From Rhizobium leguminosarum bv. viciae USDA 2370 (GTDB lineage: Bacteria; Pseudomonadota; Alphaproteobacteria; Rhizobiales; Rhizobiaceae), in assembly GCF_002008365.1 (NCBI RefSeq), contig NZ_MRDL01000066.1:17098-81097 (forward strand): DNA of 64,000 nt, written 5' to 3'. A model generated the notes under the pieces. That model ran no database searches. It was not told the DNA's origin and was given only the letters and a program-made list of their open reading frames with translations. Made by a program: the position numbers and the translations under genes. Numbering within the stretch: position 1 is the stretch's first letter; each line of letters opens with the position of its first letter. Below, in pieces: positions 40,818 through 49,920 of the stretch.

Positions 40818-43522
40818 CGGAGTTCATCCAGTTTCGGAATGTCGTTGGGTTTCGGCAGGCGGATGGTGAAGACGGCGCCCGGACGGCCCGTCCGGTTGCC
40901 GGCGGTGATCGTGCCACCCATCGCCTCGATGAAGCCGCGGCAGATGGAAAGGCCAAGCCCGGTGCCGGCGCGCACCTGATCGCCCTTGCGCACGCGGTAG
41001 AAGGTATCGAAGACGCGGTTAAGATCGGCCGGCGGAATGCCTGGGCCTTCGTCCGAAATCTGCACGACGACGTTGTCGGCATCGGCCCAGCCCTCGATAT
41101 GGATCACCGATCCCTCGGGCGCGTATTTCGCGGCATTGTCGAGCAGGTTGAAGATCACCTGCTCGAACAGGACAGGATCGACGCGCACCATCGGCAGGTC
41201 GGCGGGAATGTTCATCTCGGTCTTGTGGCCGTCGAGGATCTTGGCGGCACGGCGCAGCGCGCTGCCGACGATATCGCCGGCATAATGCAGCGCATAGTTC
41301 GGCTCCATCGCACCGGATTCGATCTTGGTCATGTCGAGCAGGTTGGCGATGAAGCGGTTGAGGCGTTCGGATTCGTCGACGACGGTCGACAGCAGGTCGC
41401 TGCGGTCCTCCTCCGGCATCGAGGCGAAATAGTCGCGCAGCGTGCCGGCGGCGCCGAGGATGGCGGCAAGCGGTGTCTTCAGGTCGTGCGAGATCGAAGT
41501 CAGTAGGGCCGAGCGCAGCCGGTCTGCTTCGGCCCCAAGTCTTGCCCGGTCGACATCAGCGACGAGCTGGACGCGTTCGATGGCAAGGGCCGCCTGGTCG
41601 GCCAGCGCATCGAGCAGCCGCTGCTGTTCGGGCGTCAGCAACGGTCCGTCGCGGCGGTCACTGTCGAGGCCGATGACACCAACGGCGGTGCGCCCGGTTC
41701 TCAGCGGCACATAGAGGCGCTTGGCGCCGGGCAGGGTGTCGGCGCCGCGGCCGGCGGCGTGATTGTGCTCCCAGGCCCAGCGGGCGGCAGCGATATCGGC
41801 ATCGTCGAGCGTATCATCAGGCGGATAACCGGCCTTGACGGCGATGGTACCGTCTTCCGGCAGCAGTAGCACGACGCGGACCTTCAGCATCGAGGCGAGC
41901 TGGAAGGCGGTCGCCCAGAGCACGTCGTCGAGCGTGCCGGTGCCGGCGAGCTTTTTCGAGAAGAGATAGAGATCTTCCGTCGTCCGCGCCCGCTGGCGGG
42001 CAGCGGCGGCTTGGCGCTGGACGGTCGCGGTCAGGTTGCTGGCGATGATGGCGACGCCCAGGAAGAAGAAGAGCGCAAGCACGCTTTCCGGATCGCTGAT
42101 CGTCAGCGTGTAGCGCGGCGGCAGGAAGAAGAAATTGAAGGACAGCGCGCTGAGGATGCAGCTGTAGAGGGCCGGCCGCAGGCCGTGGAGGACGGCTGAG
42201 GTCAGCACCGCCATCAGGAAGACGAGGGCGAGGTTGCGTACGTCGAGCACCTGGTCGAGCACGACGCTGACGCCGAGCGCGATGGCAACATAAAAGGTTG
42301 CCAGCAGGTAGGCCCTGAAATCCAGTTGCGGCGCGGTGGCCGCCGCCCTGACGCCGCGCGCGGTGGTGCCGTCCTTCTCACTGCCTGAAATCACATGGAC
42401 GCTGATCTCGCCGGTCTTGCGGATCAGCTCGTCGGTGATCGAGCGGCTCCACCAGTCGCGCCATGTCGGCTTCTTCGGGGCGCCGATGACGATATGGGTG
42501 ACGTTGTTGGCGGTGGCGTGGCGGACAAGTTCTTCGGCGACTTCGCGGCCGGGAAGGGTGATCGCTTCGCCGCCGAGCTGCTCGGCAAGTCGCAGCGTGG
42601 CGGCGACGGTATCGCGCTCGGCTTCGTTCAGATTGATCGATCGGTTGGTCTCGATATAGACGGCAGCCCAGGGCGCGCGCAGCCGCGAGGCCATACGGGC
42701 AGCATAACGCACCAGCGAGGCGGAGCGCGGATGGTGGTCAACCGAGACGAGAACGCGTTCGCCCGCCGCCCAGGGGCCGGATATGGCATGGGCCTGCATA
42801 TGCGTGAGCAACTGGTCGTCGACGCGCTGTGCGGTCTTACGCAGCGCAAGCTCTCGCAGCGCCGTCAGGTTGCCCGGGGTGAAGTAGTTGGTCAGCGCCC
42901 GCTCGGCCGTCCGCGGCATGTAGACCTTGCCGTCATGCAGGCGCTTGATCAGATCATCCGGCGTCAGGTCGATGATCTCGATGTCGTCAGCGAGGTCGAT
43001 GATCGAGTCCGGCACTGTCTCGCGCACACGGATGCGGGTGATCTGCGAGACGACGTCGTTCAGGCTCTCGACATGCTGGATGTTCAGCGTCGTATAGACA
43101 TCGATGCCGCGATCGAGCAATTCCTTGACGTCGAGATAGCGCTTCGGATGACGGCTGCCCTCGGCATTGGTATGGGCGAGTTCGTCGACCAGCACGAGAT
43201 CAGGCCGGCGGGCGAGGATGCCGTCGAGATCCATTTCCTCGAGCGGCCGGCCCTTGTAGCTGATTTCGACGCGAGGGATGATCTCGAAGCCGGCAAGGAG
43301 CGCCTCGGTCTCCTTGCGGCCGTGGGTCTCGACGACGCCGATGACGACATCGAGACCGTCGGCGATCTTGGCACGGCCGGAGACGAGCATCTCGTAGGTC
43401 TTGCCGACGCCGGGCGCGGCACCCAGAAAGATCTTCAGACGGCCGCGTGTCTCCGCCCGGGCTTTTTCGAGAAGCGCATCGGGCGAGGGCCTGCCGGCCT
43501 GATCGCGATTGTCGTCTGGCAT
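40814..43522 (-). CDS. kdpD: KdpD potassium/osmotic sensor histidine kinase
   Basis: 902 residues, normal length. Order: N-terminal KdpD domain with Walker A GAAPGVGKT (about 33-41) and VDELAHTNAEGSRHPKRY; a Usp-like domain (about 255-380); four membrane helices (about 400-500); GAF region; HisKA with SISHDLKTPLAAILG; and HATPase with NLLDNAAKYAPEG and GTGLGLSICRGF. It senses low potassium and ionic strength. A 112-base gap, partly filled by a palindromic repeat, separates it from kdpC. Confidence 0.96.
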   Translation of the reverse strand: MPDDNRDQAGRPSPDALLEKARAETRGRLKIFLGAAPGVGKTYEMLVSGRAKIADGLDVVIGVVETHGRKETEALLAGFEIIPRVEISYKGRPLEEMDLDGILARRPDLVLVDELAHTNAEGSRHPKRYLDVKELLDRGIDVYTTLNIQHVESLNDVVSQITRIRVRETVPDSIIDLADDIEIIDLTPDDLIKRLHDGKVYMPRTAERALTNYFTPGNLTALRELALRKTAQRVDDQLLTHMQAHAISGPWAAGERVLVSVDHHPRSASLVRYAARMASRLRAPWAAVYIETNRSINLNEAERDTVAATLRLAEQLGGEAITLPGREVAEELVRHATANNVTHIVIGAPKKPTWRDWWSRSITDELIRKTGEISVHVISGSEKDGTTARGVRAAATAPQLDFRAYLLATFYVAIALGVSVVLDQVLDVRNLALVFLMAVLTSAVLHGLRPALYSCILSALSFNFFFLPPRYTLTISDPESVLALFFFLGVAIIASNLTATVQRQAAAARQRARTTEDLYLFSKKLAGTGTLDDVLWATAFQLASMLKVRVVLLLPEDGTIAVKAGYPPDDTLDDADIAAARWAWEHNHAAGRGADTLPGAKRLYVPLRTGRTAVGVIGLDSDRRDGPLLTPEQQRLLDALADQAALAIERVQLVADVDRARLGAEADRLRSALLTSISHDLKTPLAAILGAAGTLRDYFASMPEEDRSDLLSTVVDESERLNRFIANLLDMTKIESGAMEPNYALHYAGDIVGSALRRAAKILDGHKTEMNIPADLPMVRVDPVLFEQVIFNLLDNAAKYAPEGSVIHIEGWADADNVVVQISDEGPGIPPADLNRVFDTFYRVRKGDQVRAGTGLGLSICRGFIEAMGGTITAGNRTGRPGAVFTIRLPKPNDIPKLDELR

Positions 43523-43567
43523 GCGTATGGTCTTTCTGCAGATGGCTGGCGAGGACGGGCTACATCA

Positions 43568-43606
43568 CCCTATCCCTCGCCCCTGTGACGAGCGCAGGGA
43601 TGAGGG
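43568..43606. repeat. Palindromic repeat between kdpC and kdpD
   Basis: CCCTATCCCT and AGGGATGAGGG pair with one bulge around the sequence CGCCCCTGTGACGAGCGC. This form resembles the dispersed palindromes common in Rhizobium intergenic regions. It may fold in the transcript and lower expression of kdpDE relative to kdpFABC. Confidence 0.55.
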
Positions 43607-43634
43607 AAGGAAAGGGGCGCCCAGCCTGCCAGGG

Positions 43635-44204
43635 TCACTGAGTCATAGAAGCATCAAGGCTCTGGTTCAACGCCAGAACATTGACTGTAGGTTCGCCGAG
43701 AATGCCGAGTTCGCGGCCTTGAACGGCACCGTCGACCAACGCCTTGACCTTGGCCTCGTCGATAGCACGCGCTTTGGCGACGCGCTGCACCTGGAAGTAA
43801 GCGGCCTCCGGGGAGATATGGGGATCGAGGCCGCTGCCCGAAGCGGTGACCAGGTCGGCGGGCACCTCCGCATTCGGGTTTGCCGCCTTGGCCGCGTCGT
43901 AGTCGCCCTTGACGCGGTCGATCAGCTTCTGGCTGGTCGGGCCGAGGTTCGAGCCGCTGGAGGCGGCCGCATTGTAGCCGTCGCCGGCGGCCGAGGGACG
44001 GCCGTGGAAATACTTGTCGCTGGTGAAGGCCTGGCCGATCAGCGTCGAGCCGATCACCTGGCCGTTCTTCTCGATCAGGCTGCCGTTCGCCTGAGCCGGG
44101 AAGAGGGCCTGGGCAGCACCCGTCATGGCGAGCGGATAAAGCAGGCCGGTGATGGCGGTGGTGGCGACGATCATGACGACCGCCGGACGAAGTTCTTTCA
44201 ACAT
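43635..44204 (-). CDS. kdpC: Potassium-transporting ATPase subunit C
   Basis: 189 residues with one N-terminal membrane helix (about 8-30, VVMIVATTAITGLLYPLAMT), then the conserved YFHGRPSAAG, YNAAASSGSNLGPTSQ and GSGLDPHISPEAAYFQVQRV. KdpC supports the KdpB ATPase in the KdpFABC pump. The start at 44204 gives the standard N-terminus. Confidence 0.95.
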   Translation of the reverse strand: MLKELRPAVVMIVATTAITGLLYPLAMTGAAQALFPAQANGSLIEKNGQVIGSTLIGQAFTSDKYFHGRPSAAGDGYNAAASSGSNLGPTSQKLIDRVKGDYDAAKAANPNAEVPADLVTASGSGLDPHISPEAAYFQVQRVAKARAIDEAKVKALVDGAVQGRELGILGEPTVNVLALNQSLDASMTQ

Positions 44205-44238
44205 TGTCTTACTCCTTCGAGTGTTCAGACGGGATCCG

Positions 44239-46299
44239 TTAGGCGAGGCCGAGGGCGGCGACAGCCATGTCGATCGCCTTGATGCCGATGAAGGGAACGA
44301 TGATGCCGCCGGCACCGTAGATCAGCAGGTTGCGCGACAGCAGCGCGCCGGCGCCGATCGGACGGTAGCGGACGCCCTTCAGCGACAGCGGGATCAGCGC
44401 GATGATGATCAGCGCGTTGAAGATGATTGCCGAGAGGATGGCGCTTTGCGGCGTCGAAAGCCCCATGACGTTCAGGACGCCGAGCTGCGGGTAAAAGGTC
44501 AGGAACATCGCCGGGATGATGGCGAAGTACTTGGCGATGTCGTTGGCGATCGAGAAGGTCGTCAGCGCGCCGCGCGTCATCAACAGCTGTTTGCCGATCT
44601 CGACGATCTCGATGAGCTTCGTCGGGTCGCTGTCGAGGTCGACCATGTTGCCGGCCTCGCGGGCAGCGACAGTGCCGGTGTTCATGGCGACGCCGACATC
44701 GGCCTGGGCGAGCGCCGGCGCATCGTTGGTGCCGTCGCCGCACATGGCGACGAGCTTGCCCTTCGACTGTTCCTCGCGCATCAGCGCCAGCTTCATCTCC
44801 GGCGTTGCCTGGGCGAGGAAGTCGTCGACACCGGCTTCGGCGGCGATGGCCGCTGCCGTCAGCGGGTTGTCGCCAGTGATCATCACGGTGCGGATGCCCA
44901 TGCGGCGCAGCTCGGTGAAGCGTTCGCGGATGCCGCCCTTGACGATGTCCTTCAGCTGGATGACGCCAAGCAGCTTGCCGTCGCGGGCAACGGCGAGCGG
45001 CGTGCCGCCAGCCTTGGCGACCTCGTCTGATATCGACTGCAGTTCGCGCACGACCTCGCTGCCGTTTTTCGAGGATGCGTCGCCGTTGACATAGGCCAGC
45101 ACGGCATCGACTGCGCCTTTGCGGATCGAAGCGCCTTCGAGATCGACGCCGCTCATGCGGGTCTGGGCGGTGAAGGGCACGAAGGTCGCCTTGAGGCTCG
45201 CCATGTCGCGGCCGCGAATCGCATATTTTTCCTTGGCGAGCACGACGATGGAGCGGCCTTCCGGGGTTTCGTCGGCAAGCGAGGCGAGCTGGGCGGCGTC
45301 GGCGAGATCCTGCTCGGAAACGCCGCGAACCGGGCGGAAGGTCGTCGCCTGACGATTGCCGAGGGTGATCGTGCCGGTCTTGTCGAGCAGCAGCGTATCG
45401 ACGTCGCCGGCGGCTTCGACCGCACGGCCGGACATGGCGAGCACGTTGAAGCGGACGAGGCGGTCCATGCCGGCAATGCCGATCGCCGACAGCAGCGCAC
45501 CGATCGTCGTCGGGATCAGCGTCACGAAGAGGGCGACGAGCACGATGATCGGGATCGAGCCGCCGGCATAGATGGCAAAGCTCGGGATCGTCGCGGTGGC
45601 GAGCACGAAGATCAACGTCATACCGGCAAGCAGGATGTTGAGCGCAATCTCGTTCGGAGTCTTCTGGCGTTCGGCACCTTCGACGAGCGCGATCATCCGG
45701 TCGAGGAAGGTTGAGCCGGCAGCGGCGGTGATGCGGACGCGGATCCAGTCGGACAGCACCTGCGTGCCGCCTGTTACCGCCGAGCGGTCGCCGCCGGATT
45801 CGCGGATGACCGGCGCGGATTCGCCTGTGATCGCCGCTTCGTTGACGGAGGCCACACCTTCGATGACTTCACCGTCCGACGGGATGATGTCGCCGGCCTC
45901 GACGAGCACGAGGTCGCCGACCTTGAGGCTGGTGCCCGGCACCATGCGGTAGCCGCTGCCATTATTGGCGGTGAGCAGCTTCGCCTGGGTTTCGGTGCGC
46001 GCCTTGCGCAGCGAATCCGCCTGCGCCTTGCCGCGACCTTCGGCAACGGCCTCGGCGAAATTGGCAAACAGCACGGTGAACCAGAGCCAAAGATTGATCT
46101 GGAACGAGAAGCCGAGGTTGCCGTTGCCCGCCACGAGATCGCGCAGGAAGAGGATGGTGGTCAGCACCGAGACCGTGGCCACGACGAACATGACCGGGTT
46201 TCTGGCGAGTGCCCGGGGGTTGAGCTTCTTGAAAGCGGCACCCACGGCCGGAATGAGGATGCGAGAATCCATGATGCTCGCGGATTTGGCCTGGCTCAT
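44239..46299 (-). CDS. kdpB: Potassium-transporting P-type ATPase subunit B
   Basis: 686 residues. The phosphorylation site is Asp306 in LLLDKTGTIT. The actuator loop TGES (158-161), hinge GDGTNDAPALAQADVG, and several membrane helices are in place. It drives potassium uptake through KdpA. The start at 46299 has a GGAG ribosome site and the normal N-terminus; a long open frame continuing upstream is antisense/other-frame sequence over kdpA and is rejected. Confidence 0.96.
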   Translation of the reverse strand: MSQAKSASIMDSRILIPAVGAAFKKLNPRALARNPVMFVVATVSVLTTILFLRDLVAGNGNLGFSFQINLWLWFTVLFANFAEAVAEGRGKAQADSLRKARTETQAKLLTANNGSGYRMVPGTSLKVGDLVLVEAGDIIPSDGEVIEGVASVNEAAITGESAPVIRESGGDRSAVTGGTQVLSDWIRVRITAAAGSTFLDRMIALVEGAERQKTPNEIALNILLAGMTLIFVLATATIPSFAIYAGGSIPIIVLVALFVTLIPTTIGALLSAIGIAGMDRLVRFNVLAMSGRAVEAAGDVDTLLLDKTGTITLGNRQATTFRPVRGVSEQDLADAAQLASLADETPEGRSIVVLAKEKYAIRGRDMASLKATFVPFTAQTRMSGVDLEGASIRKGAVDAVLAYVNGDASSKNGSEVVRELQSISDEVAKAGGTPLAVARDGKLLGVIQLKDIVKGGIRERFTELRRMGIRTVMITGDNPLTAAAIAAEAGVDDFLAQATPEMKLALMREEQSKGKLVAMCGDGTNDAPALAQADVGVAMNTGTVAAREAGNMVDLDSDPTKLIEIVEIGKQLLMTRGALTTFSIANDIAKYFAIIPAMFLTFYPQLGVLNVMGLSTPQSAILSAIIFNALIIIALIPLSLKGVRYRPIGAGALLSRNLLIYGAGGIIVPFIGIKAIDMAVAALGLA

Positions 46300-46343
46300 A
46301 AGAGACTCCAGCTTTGAAACGAGGATGGCGAACCGGAAGCCGG

Positions 46344-46499
46344 TCAGCCCTGTAAGATTTTGCATATGGCGGCGATGACGAGGAGGCCCGCCATCATCAC
46401 CAGGATGATGTCGGAGGCTTGGGGTCTCGGGCCATTCCCACGTCCCGGCGCGCCAGGACGTGAGTGGAAGGCGTTGCGAAGCCTGTGACGGAGGATCAT
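46344..46499 (-). CDS. Possible 51-residue membrane protein between kdpA and kdpB
   Basis: An open frame in the unusually long 209-base kdpA-kdpB gap encodes 51 residues: a basic N-terminus (ILRHRLRNAFHSRPG) and one hydrophobic segment (SDIILVMMAGLLVIAAICKI). It starts just ten bases after kdpA. The ribosome site is unconvincing, and the same DNA includes two inverted repeats (CACGTCC/GGACGTG at 46439-46462, and CATCATC/GATGATG), so it could be a palindromic element that happens to be open. Both readings are kept. Confidence 0.4.
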   Translation of the reverse strand: MILRHRLRNAFHSRPGAPGRGNGPRPQASDIILVMMAGLLVIAAICKILQG

Positions 46500-46508
46500 G
46501 GCATAACC

Positions 46509-48212
46509 TCAAAAGGTCTGGCCGGCGATCATGACCAGGTGCTCGACGACGGGGCCAAGGGCCAACGCCGGGAAGAAGGTCAGGCCGCCGACGATCAGGA
46601 TCGTGCCGACGAGCAGGCCGACGAAGAGCGGACCGTCCGTCGGGAAGGTGCCCGCCGAGGCCGGAACCGACTTCTTGGCGATCAGCGAACCGGCGATTGC
46701 AAGCGCCGGGATGATGACCAGAAAGCGGCCCATCAGCATACCGAGGCCAAGGGTTATGTTGTACCAAGGCGTATTGCCCGTCAGGCCGCCGAAAGCCGAG
46801 CCGTTGTTCGCTGCCGCTGATGTATAGGCATAGAGGATTTCGGAGAAGCCGTGCGGGCCGGCGGTCCCGACCGATGCAACCGCACTCGGAAGGACGCTTG
46901 CGATTGCGGTGAAGACCAGCATGGCGAGCGGCAGGCAGAGAATGGCGAGAACGGCCATCTTCATTTCCTTCGCCTCGATCTTCTTGCCGAGATATTCCGG
47001 CGTGCGGCCGACCATCAGGCCGGCGACGAAGACGGCGACGATGATGAAGAGCAGGATGCCGTAAAAGCCAGCGCCGACACCGCCGACAATGACTTCGCCG
47101 AGCTGCATGTTGATCAGCGGAACGAGGCCACCGAGTGCCGTGAAGCTGCCATGCATGGCATTGACCGCGCCGCAGGAGGCCGCCGTGGTGATGACCGCAA
47201 AGAGCGAGGATAGGGCGACGCCGAAGCGGACTTCCTTGCCTTCCATGTTGCCGCCGCCAAGACCGAAGGCATGCATCAGCGGATTGCCGGCGGCTTCCGC
47301 CCAATAGGTGACGATGACGCCGGCGACGAACAGGACGCCCATCGTGGCGAGGATCGCCCAGCCCTGGCGCTGATTGCCGACCATGCGGCCGAAGACGTTG
47401 GTCAGTGCCGCGCCGATCGCGAAGATCGACACCATCTGGATGAGGTTGGAGATCGCATCGGGGTTTTCGAACGGATGGGCGGAGTTGGCGTTGAAGAAGC
47501 CGCCGCCGTTGGTGCCAAGCATCTTGATGGCCAGCTGCGAGGCGACCGGGCCGACGGCGATCGTCTGCTGTGCGCCTTCGAGCGTCGTCGCATTGACGTA
47601 GGAGCCGAGCGTCTGCGGCACGCCGAGATAGACAAAGACCAGCGTCAGCACGATGCAGATCGGCAAGAGCACATAGAAAGTGGCCCTCGTCATATCGATC
47701 CAGAAATTGCCGATCGCCTTGCCTGAGGCGCGCGAGAAGGCGCGGATGAAGGCGAGCGCGATGGCAATGCCGGTCGCCGCCGAGACGAAGTTCTGGACGG
47801 TGAAACCGGCCATCTGCGTCAGATACGACATCGTGCTTTCGCCGCCGTAGTTCTGCCAGTTGGTGTTGCTGACGAAGCTGACGGCCGTGTTGAAGGAAAG
47901 CTCCGGCGGGATGGCCGCCATGCCGGCCGGATTATAGGGAAGACCGGCCTGCAGGCGCTGCAGCGCGTAAAGCACGATGACGCCGAGCAGGTTGAACATT
48001 AGCATGGCGAAGGCATAGGAGGTCCAATGCTGTTCCTCGCGTTCGCTGGTGCCGGCAATGCGGTAAAGTCCCCGTTCGATCGGAACGAGGACCGGTGACA
48101 GGAAAGTGCGCTCGCCGCTGAAGACACGCGTCATATAGCCGCCGAGCGGTTTGACGAGCACGAGGACGATCCCGCAGTAAAGCAGGATCTGAAGCCATCC
48201 GTTGAGGGTCAT
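46509..48212 (-). CDS. kdpA: Potassium-transporting ATPase subunit A
   Basis: 567 residues with about ten membrane segments. Family signatures: TSYAFAMLMFNLLGV, NTAVSFVSNTNWQNYGGEST, MLGTNGGGFFNANSAHPFEN (selectivity region), and NNGSAFGGLTGNTPWYNITL. It is the potassium channel-like subunit of KdpFABC. Confidence 0.96.
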   Translation of the reverse strand: MTLNGWLQILLYCGIVLVLVKPLGGYMTRVFSGERTFLSPVLVPIERGLYRIAGTSEREEQHWTSYAFAMLMFNLLGVIVLYALQRLQAGLPYNPAGMAAIPPELSFNTAVSFVSNTNWQNYGGESTMSYLTQMAGFTVQNFVSAATGIAIALAFIRAFSRASGKAIGNFWIDMTRATFYVLLPICIVLTLVFVYLGVPQTLGSYVNATTLEGAQQTIAVGPVASQLAIKMLGTNGGGFFNANSAHPFENPDAISNLIQMVSIFAIGAALTNVFGRMVGNQRQGWAILATMGVLFVAGVIVTYWAEAAGNPLMHAFGLGGGNMEGKEVRFGVALSSLFAVITTAASCGAVNAMHGSFTALGGLVPLINMQLGEVIVGGVGAGFYGILLFIIVAVFVAGLMVGRTPEYLGKKIEAKEMKMAVLAILCLPLAMLVFTAIASVLPSAVASVGTAGPHGFSEILYAYTSAAANNGSAFGGLTGNTPWYNITLGLGMLMGRFLVIIPALAIAGSLIAKKSVPASAGTFPTDGPLFVGLLVGTILIVGGLTFFPALALGPVVEHLVMIAGQTF

Positions 48213-48281
48213 GGAGGTAAACTTTCAATACCCGGCTGCTTCTCGGTCGCGCATGCGCGACCTCAGAAGCGCCAGTTCTCT

Positions 48282-48371
48282 TTAAAAGCGTTCTGGGCGA
48301 AGGAGAGCGTAGGTGAGGTAAACGGTGAGAAACACGGTTACGGCACCGCTCAAGACATAATCGAGGGTCAT
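48282..48371 (-). CDS. kdpF: KdpF small subunit
   Basis: 29 residues: MTLDYVLSGAVTVFLTVYL then TYALLRPERF. One membrane helix and the TYALLRPE(R/K)F ending are diagnostic of KdpF, which stabilises the KdpABC complex. It lies 69 bases before kdpA. The start is ATG 48371, with GAAGCG upstream. Confidence 0.9.
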   Translation of the reverse strand: MTLDYVLSGAVTVFLTVYLTYALLRPERF

Positions 48372-48385
48372 CGTCGCTTCTCCTG

Positions 48386-48469
48386 TCAAAGCCTGTCGCA
48401 GGCTCGGGTGTAGGCAAAGCACAGCGCGAAGAATATGATCGCGGTGCCGAGTAGAATGATATCCATCAT
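48386..48469 (-). CDS. 27-residue membrane micro-ORF upstream of kdpF
   Basis: Encodes MMDIILLGTAIIFFALCFAY followed by TRACDRL, a single hydrophobic helix with a short basic end. It lies 14 bases before kdpF and has AGGAG about six bases upstream of its start (AGGAGTCACG then ATG), so translation is plausible. I recall similar tiny ORFs next to kdpF in other proteobacteria, with the same ending ACDRL/ACERL, but no assigned function. Confidence 0.6.
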   Translation of the reverse strand: MMDIILLGTAIIFFALCFAYTRACDRL

Positions 48470-48861
48470 GATCGTGACTCCTGTTGTTCTTCTTGGAGTC
48501 AGACAAGACAAAGGGCGCTGGGAGGCCGCCTTTCATGCTTTCTGGCGTGGAGATGATCTTTTCGATCTCTCGGCATCAATATGGAGCCGAAGCGCATAAA
48601 GGTTCGAGACGGACGACGGGCCATCTATATAAAAATCTTATAAATGCCCTTCCGAGGCCGCTCGCCATCGGACCAGGCTGGCGCAGTTTCCAGACGGGCC
48701 GCAGCCGGTACTGAGCCTCGGAAGGTCTGAGTGAGCATTTTTTCATTTGTTGAGCAAAAGCCTTCGCAATCTGGTTGAATTGGGAAGGCTTCGGGCCTTA
48801 TAGTCGCCTTCGACGCTGCCCGATGGAGTCATGGGCAAGCCATTAGGGAAGGAAACCGACG
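48470..48861. other. Divergent promoter region of kdp and the polyol dehydrogenase gene
   Basis: 392 bases holding the kdp control region (KdpE-like repeat at 48628-48644) and the promoter of the dehydrogenase gene. No gene is supported here. Confidence 0.55.
48628..48644 (-). promoter_or_regulatory. KdpE-like direct repeat
   Basis: On the minus strand this reads TTTATA-AGATT-TTTATA, two hexamers with 11-base spacing, much like the E. coli KdpE site TTTATA-N5-TTTACA. It is the only strongly AT-rich stretch in the region and lies 159 bases before the first kdp micro-ORF. Confidence 0.62.
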
Positions 48862-49905
48862 ATGACCAAAGTCCGCGCGCTTGTCCTCGAGCGCCAGCAT
48901 GAGCTTGCGCTTCGCGATATCGATCTGCCGCTTGAAACTAGCCCCGGCGAGGTGAAGATCAGGATCCACACCGTCGGCGTCTGCGGTTCGGACGTGCATT
49001 ATTACACCCATGGCAAGATCGGCCCCTTCGTCGTCAACGCGCCGATGGTGCTCGGCCATGAGGCGGCGGGCACGGTGGTCGAGGTCGGCGCGGGCGTCAC
49101 GCATCTGAAAGTCGGCGACCGCGTCTGCATGGAGCCCGGCATCCCCGATCCGAATTCCAAGGCAAGCCGGCTTGGCCTGTACAATATCGACCCGGCCGTG
49201 ACCTTCTGGGCGACCCCGCCGATCCACGGCGTGCTGACGCCAGAGGTCGTGCATCCCGCCAATTACACCTTCAAGCTACCCGACAATGTCAGCTTTGCCG
49301 AAGGCGCCATGGTCGAGCCCTTCGCCGTCGGCATGCAGGCGGCTGCCAAGGCGAAGATCACGCCGGGCGACACTGCCGTCGTCCTCGGCGCCGGGCCGAT
49401 CGGCACGATGGTGGCGATCGCGGCCCTTGCCGGCGGCTGCGCCCGCGCGATCGTCGCCGATCTCGCCCAGCCGAAGCTCGATATCGCCGCGCAGTACCAG
49501 GGTGTCATTCCGGTCAATATTCGCGAGAAGAACCTGGTCGAAGAGGTCGGCCGGCTGACCGACGGCTGGGGCGCCGATGTCGTCTTCGAATGCTCCGGTT
49601 CGCCGAAGGCCTGGGAGACGATCATGGCGCTGCCGCGCCCGGGTGGCGTCATTGTCGTCGTCGGCCTACCGGTCAACCCGATCGGCTTCGACGTCTCGAC
49701 GGCATCCACCAAGGAAATCCGCATCGAGACGGTGTTCCGCTACGCGCACCAGTATGAGCGGTCGATCGCGCTGCTCGGCTCGGGTCGCGTCGATCTGAAG
49801 CCGCTGATATCAGAGACCTTCACATTCGAAGATTCGATCAAGGCGTTTGATCGCGCCGTCGAGGCGCGGCCCAGCGACGTGAAGCTGCAAATCGTGATGG
49901 GATAG
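48862..49905 (+). CDS. Polyol (xylitol/sorbitol-type) dehydrogenase
   Basis: 347 residues of the zinc-dependent medium-chain dehydrogenase family, sorbitol/xylitol dehydrogenase group. Catalytic zinc ligands: Cys41 (GVCGSDVH), His66-Glu67 (LGHEAAG) and Glu152 (MVEPFAVG). Rossmann motif VVLGAGPIGTM. The four-cysteine loop for a structural zinc is missing: the segment after CMEPG reads IPDPNSKASRLGLYNID, as in sorbitol dehydrogenases with a single zinc. It would oxidise a polyol to a ketose with NAD+. GGAAGGAAACC is the ribosome site. Exact substrate unknown. Confidence 0.9.
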   Translation: MTKVRALVLERQHELALRDIDLPLETSPGEVKIRIHTVGVCGSDVHYYTHGKIGPFVVNAPMVLGHEAAGTVVEVGAGVTHLKVGDRVCMEPGIPDPNSKASRLGLYNIDPAVTFWATPPIHGVLTPEVVHPANYTFKLPDNVSFAEGAMVEPFAVGMQAAAKAKITPGDTAVVLGAGPIGTMVAIAALAGGCARAIVADLAQPKLDIAAQYQGVIPVNIREKNLVEEVGRLTDGWGADVVFECSGSPKAWETIMALPRPGGVIVVVGLPVNPIGFDVSTASTKEIRIETVFRYAHQYERSIALLGSGRVDLKPLISETFTFEDSIKAFDRAVEARPSDVKLQIVMG

Positions 49906-49920
49906 GGCGCAACAGCGCTT

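Noticed and set aside
46300..47304. Upstream extension of the kdpB frame
   Set aside because: The extra 335 residues overlap kdpA in another frame and have no similarity to KdpB; the true start at 46299 has a ribosome site.
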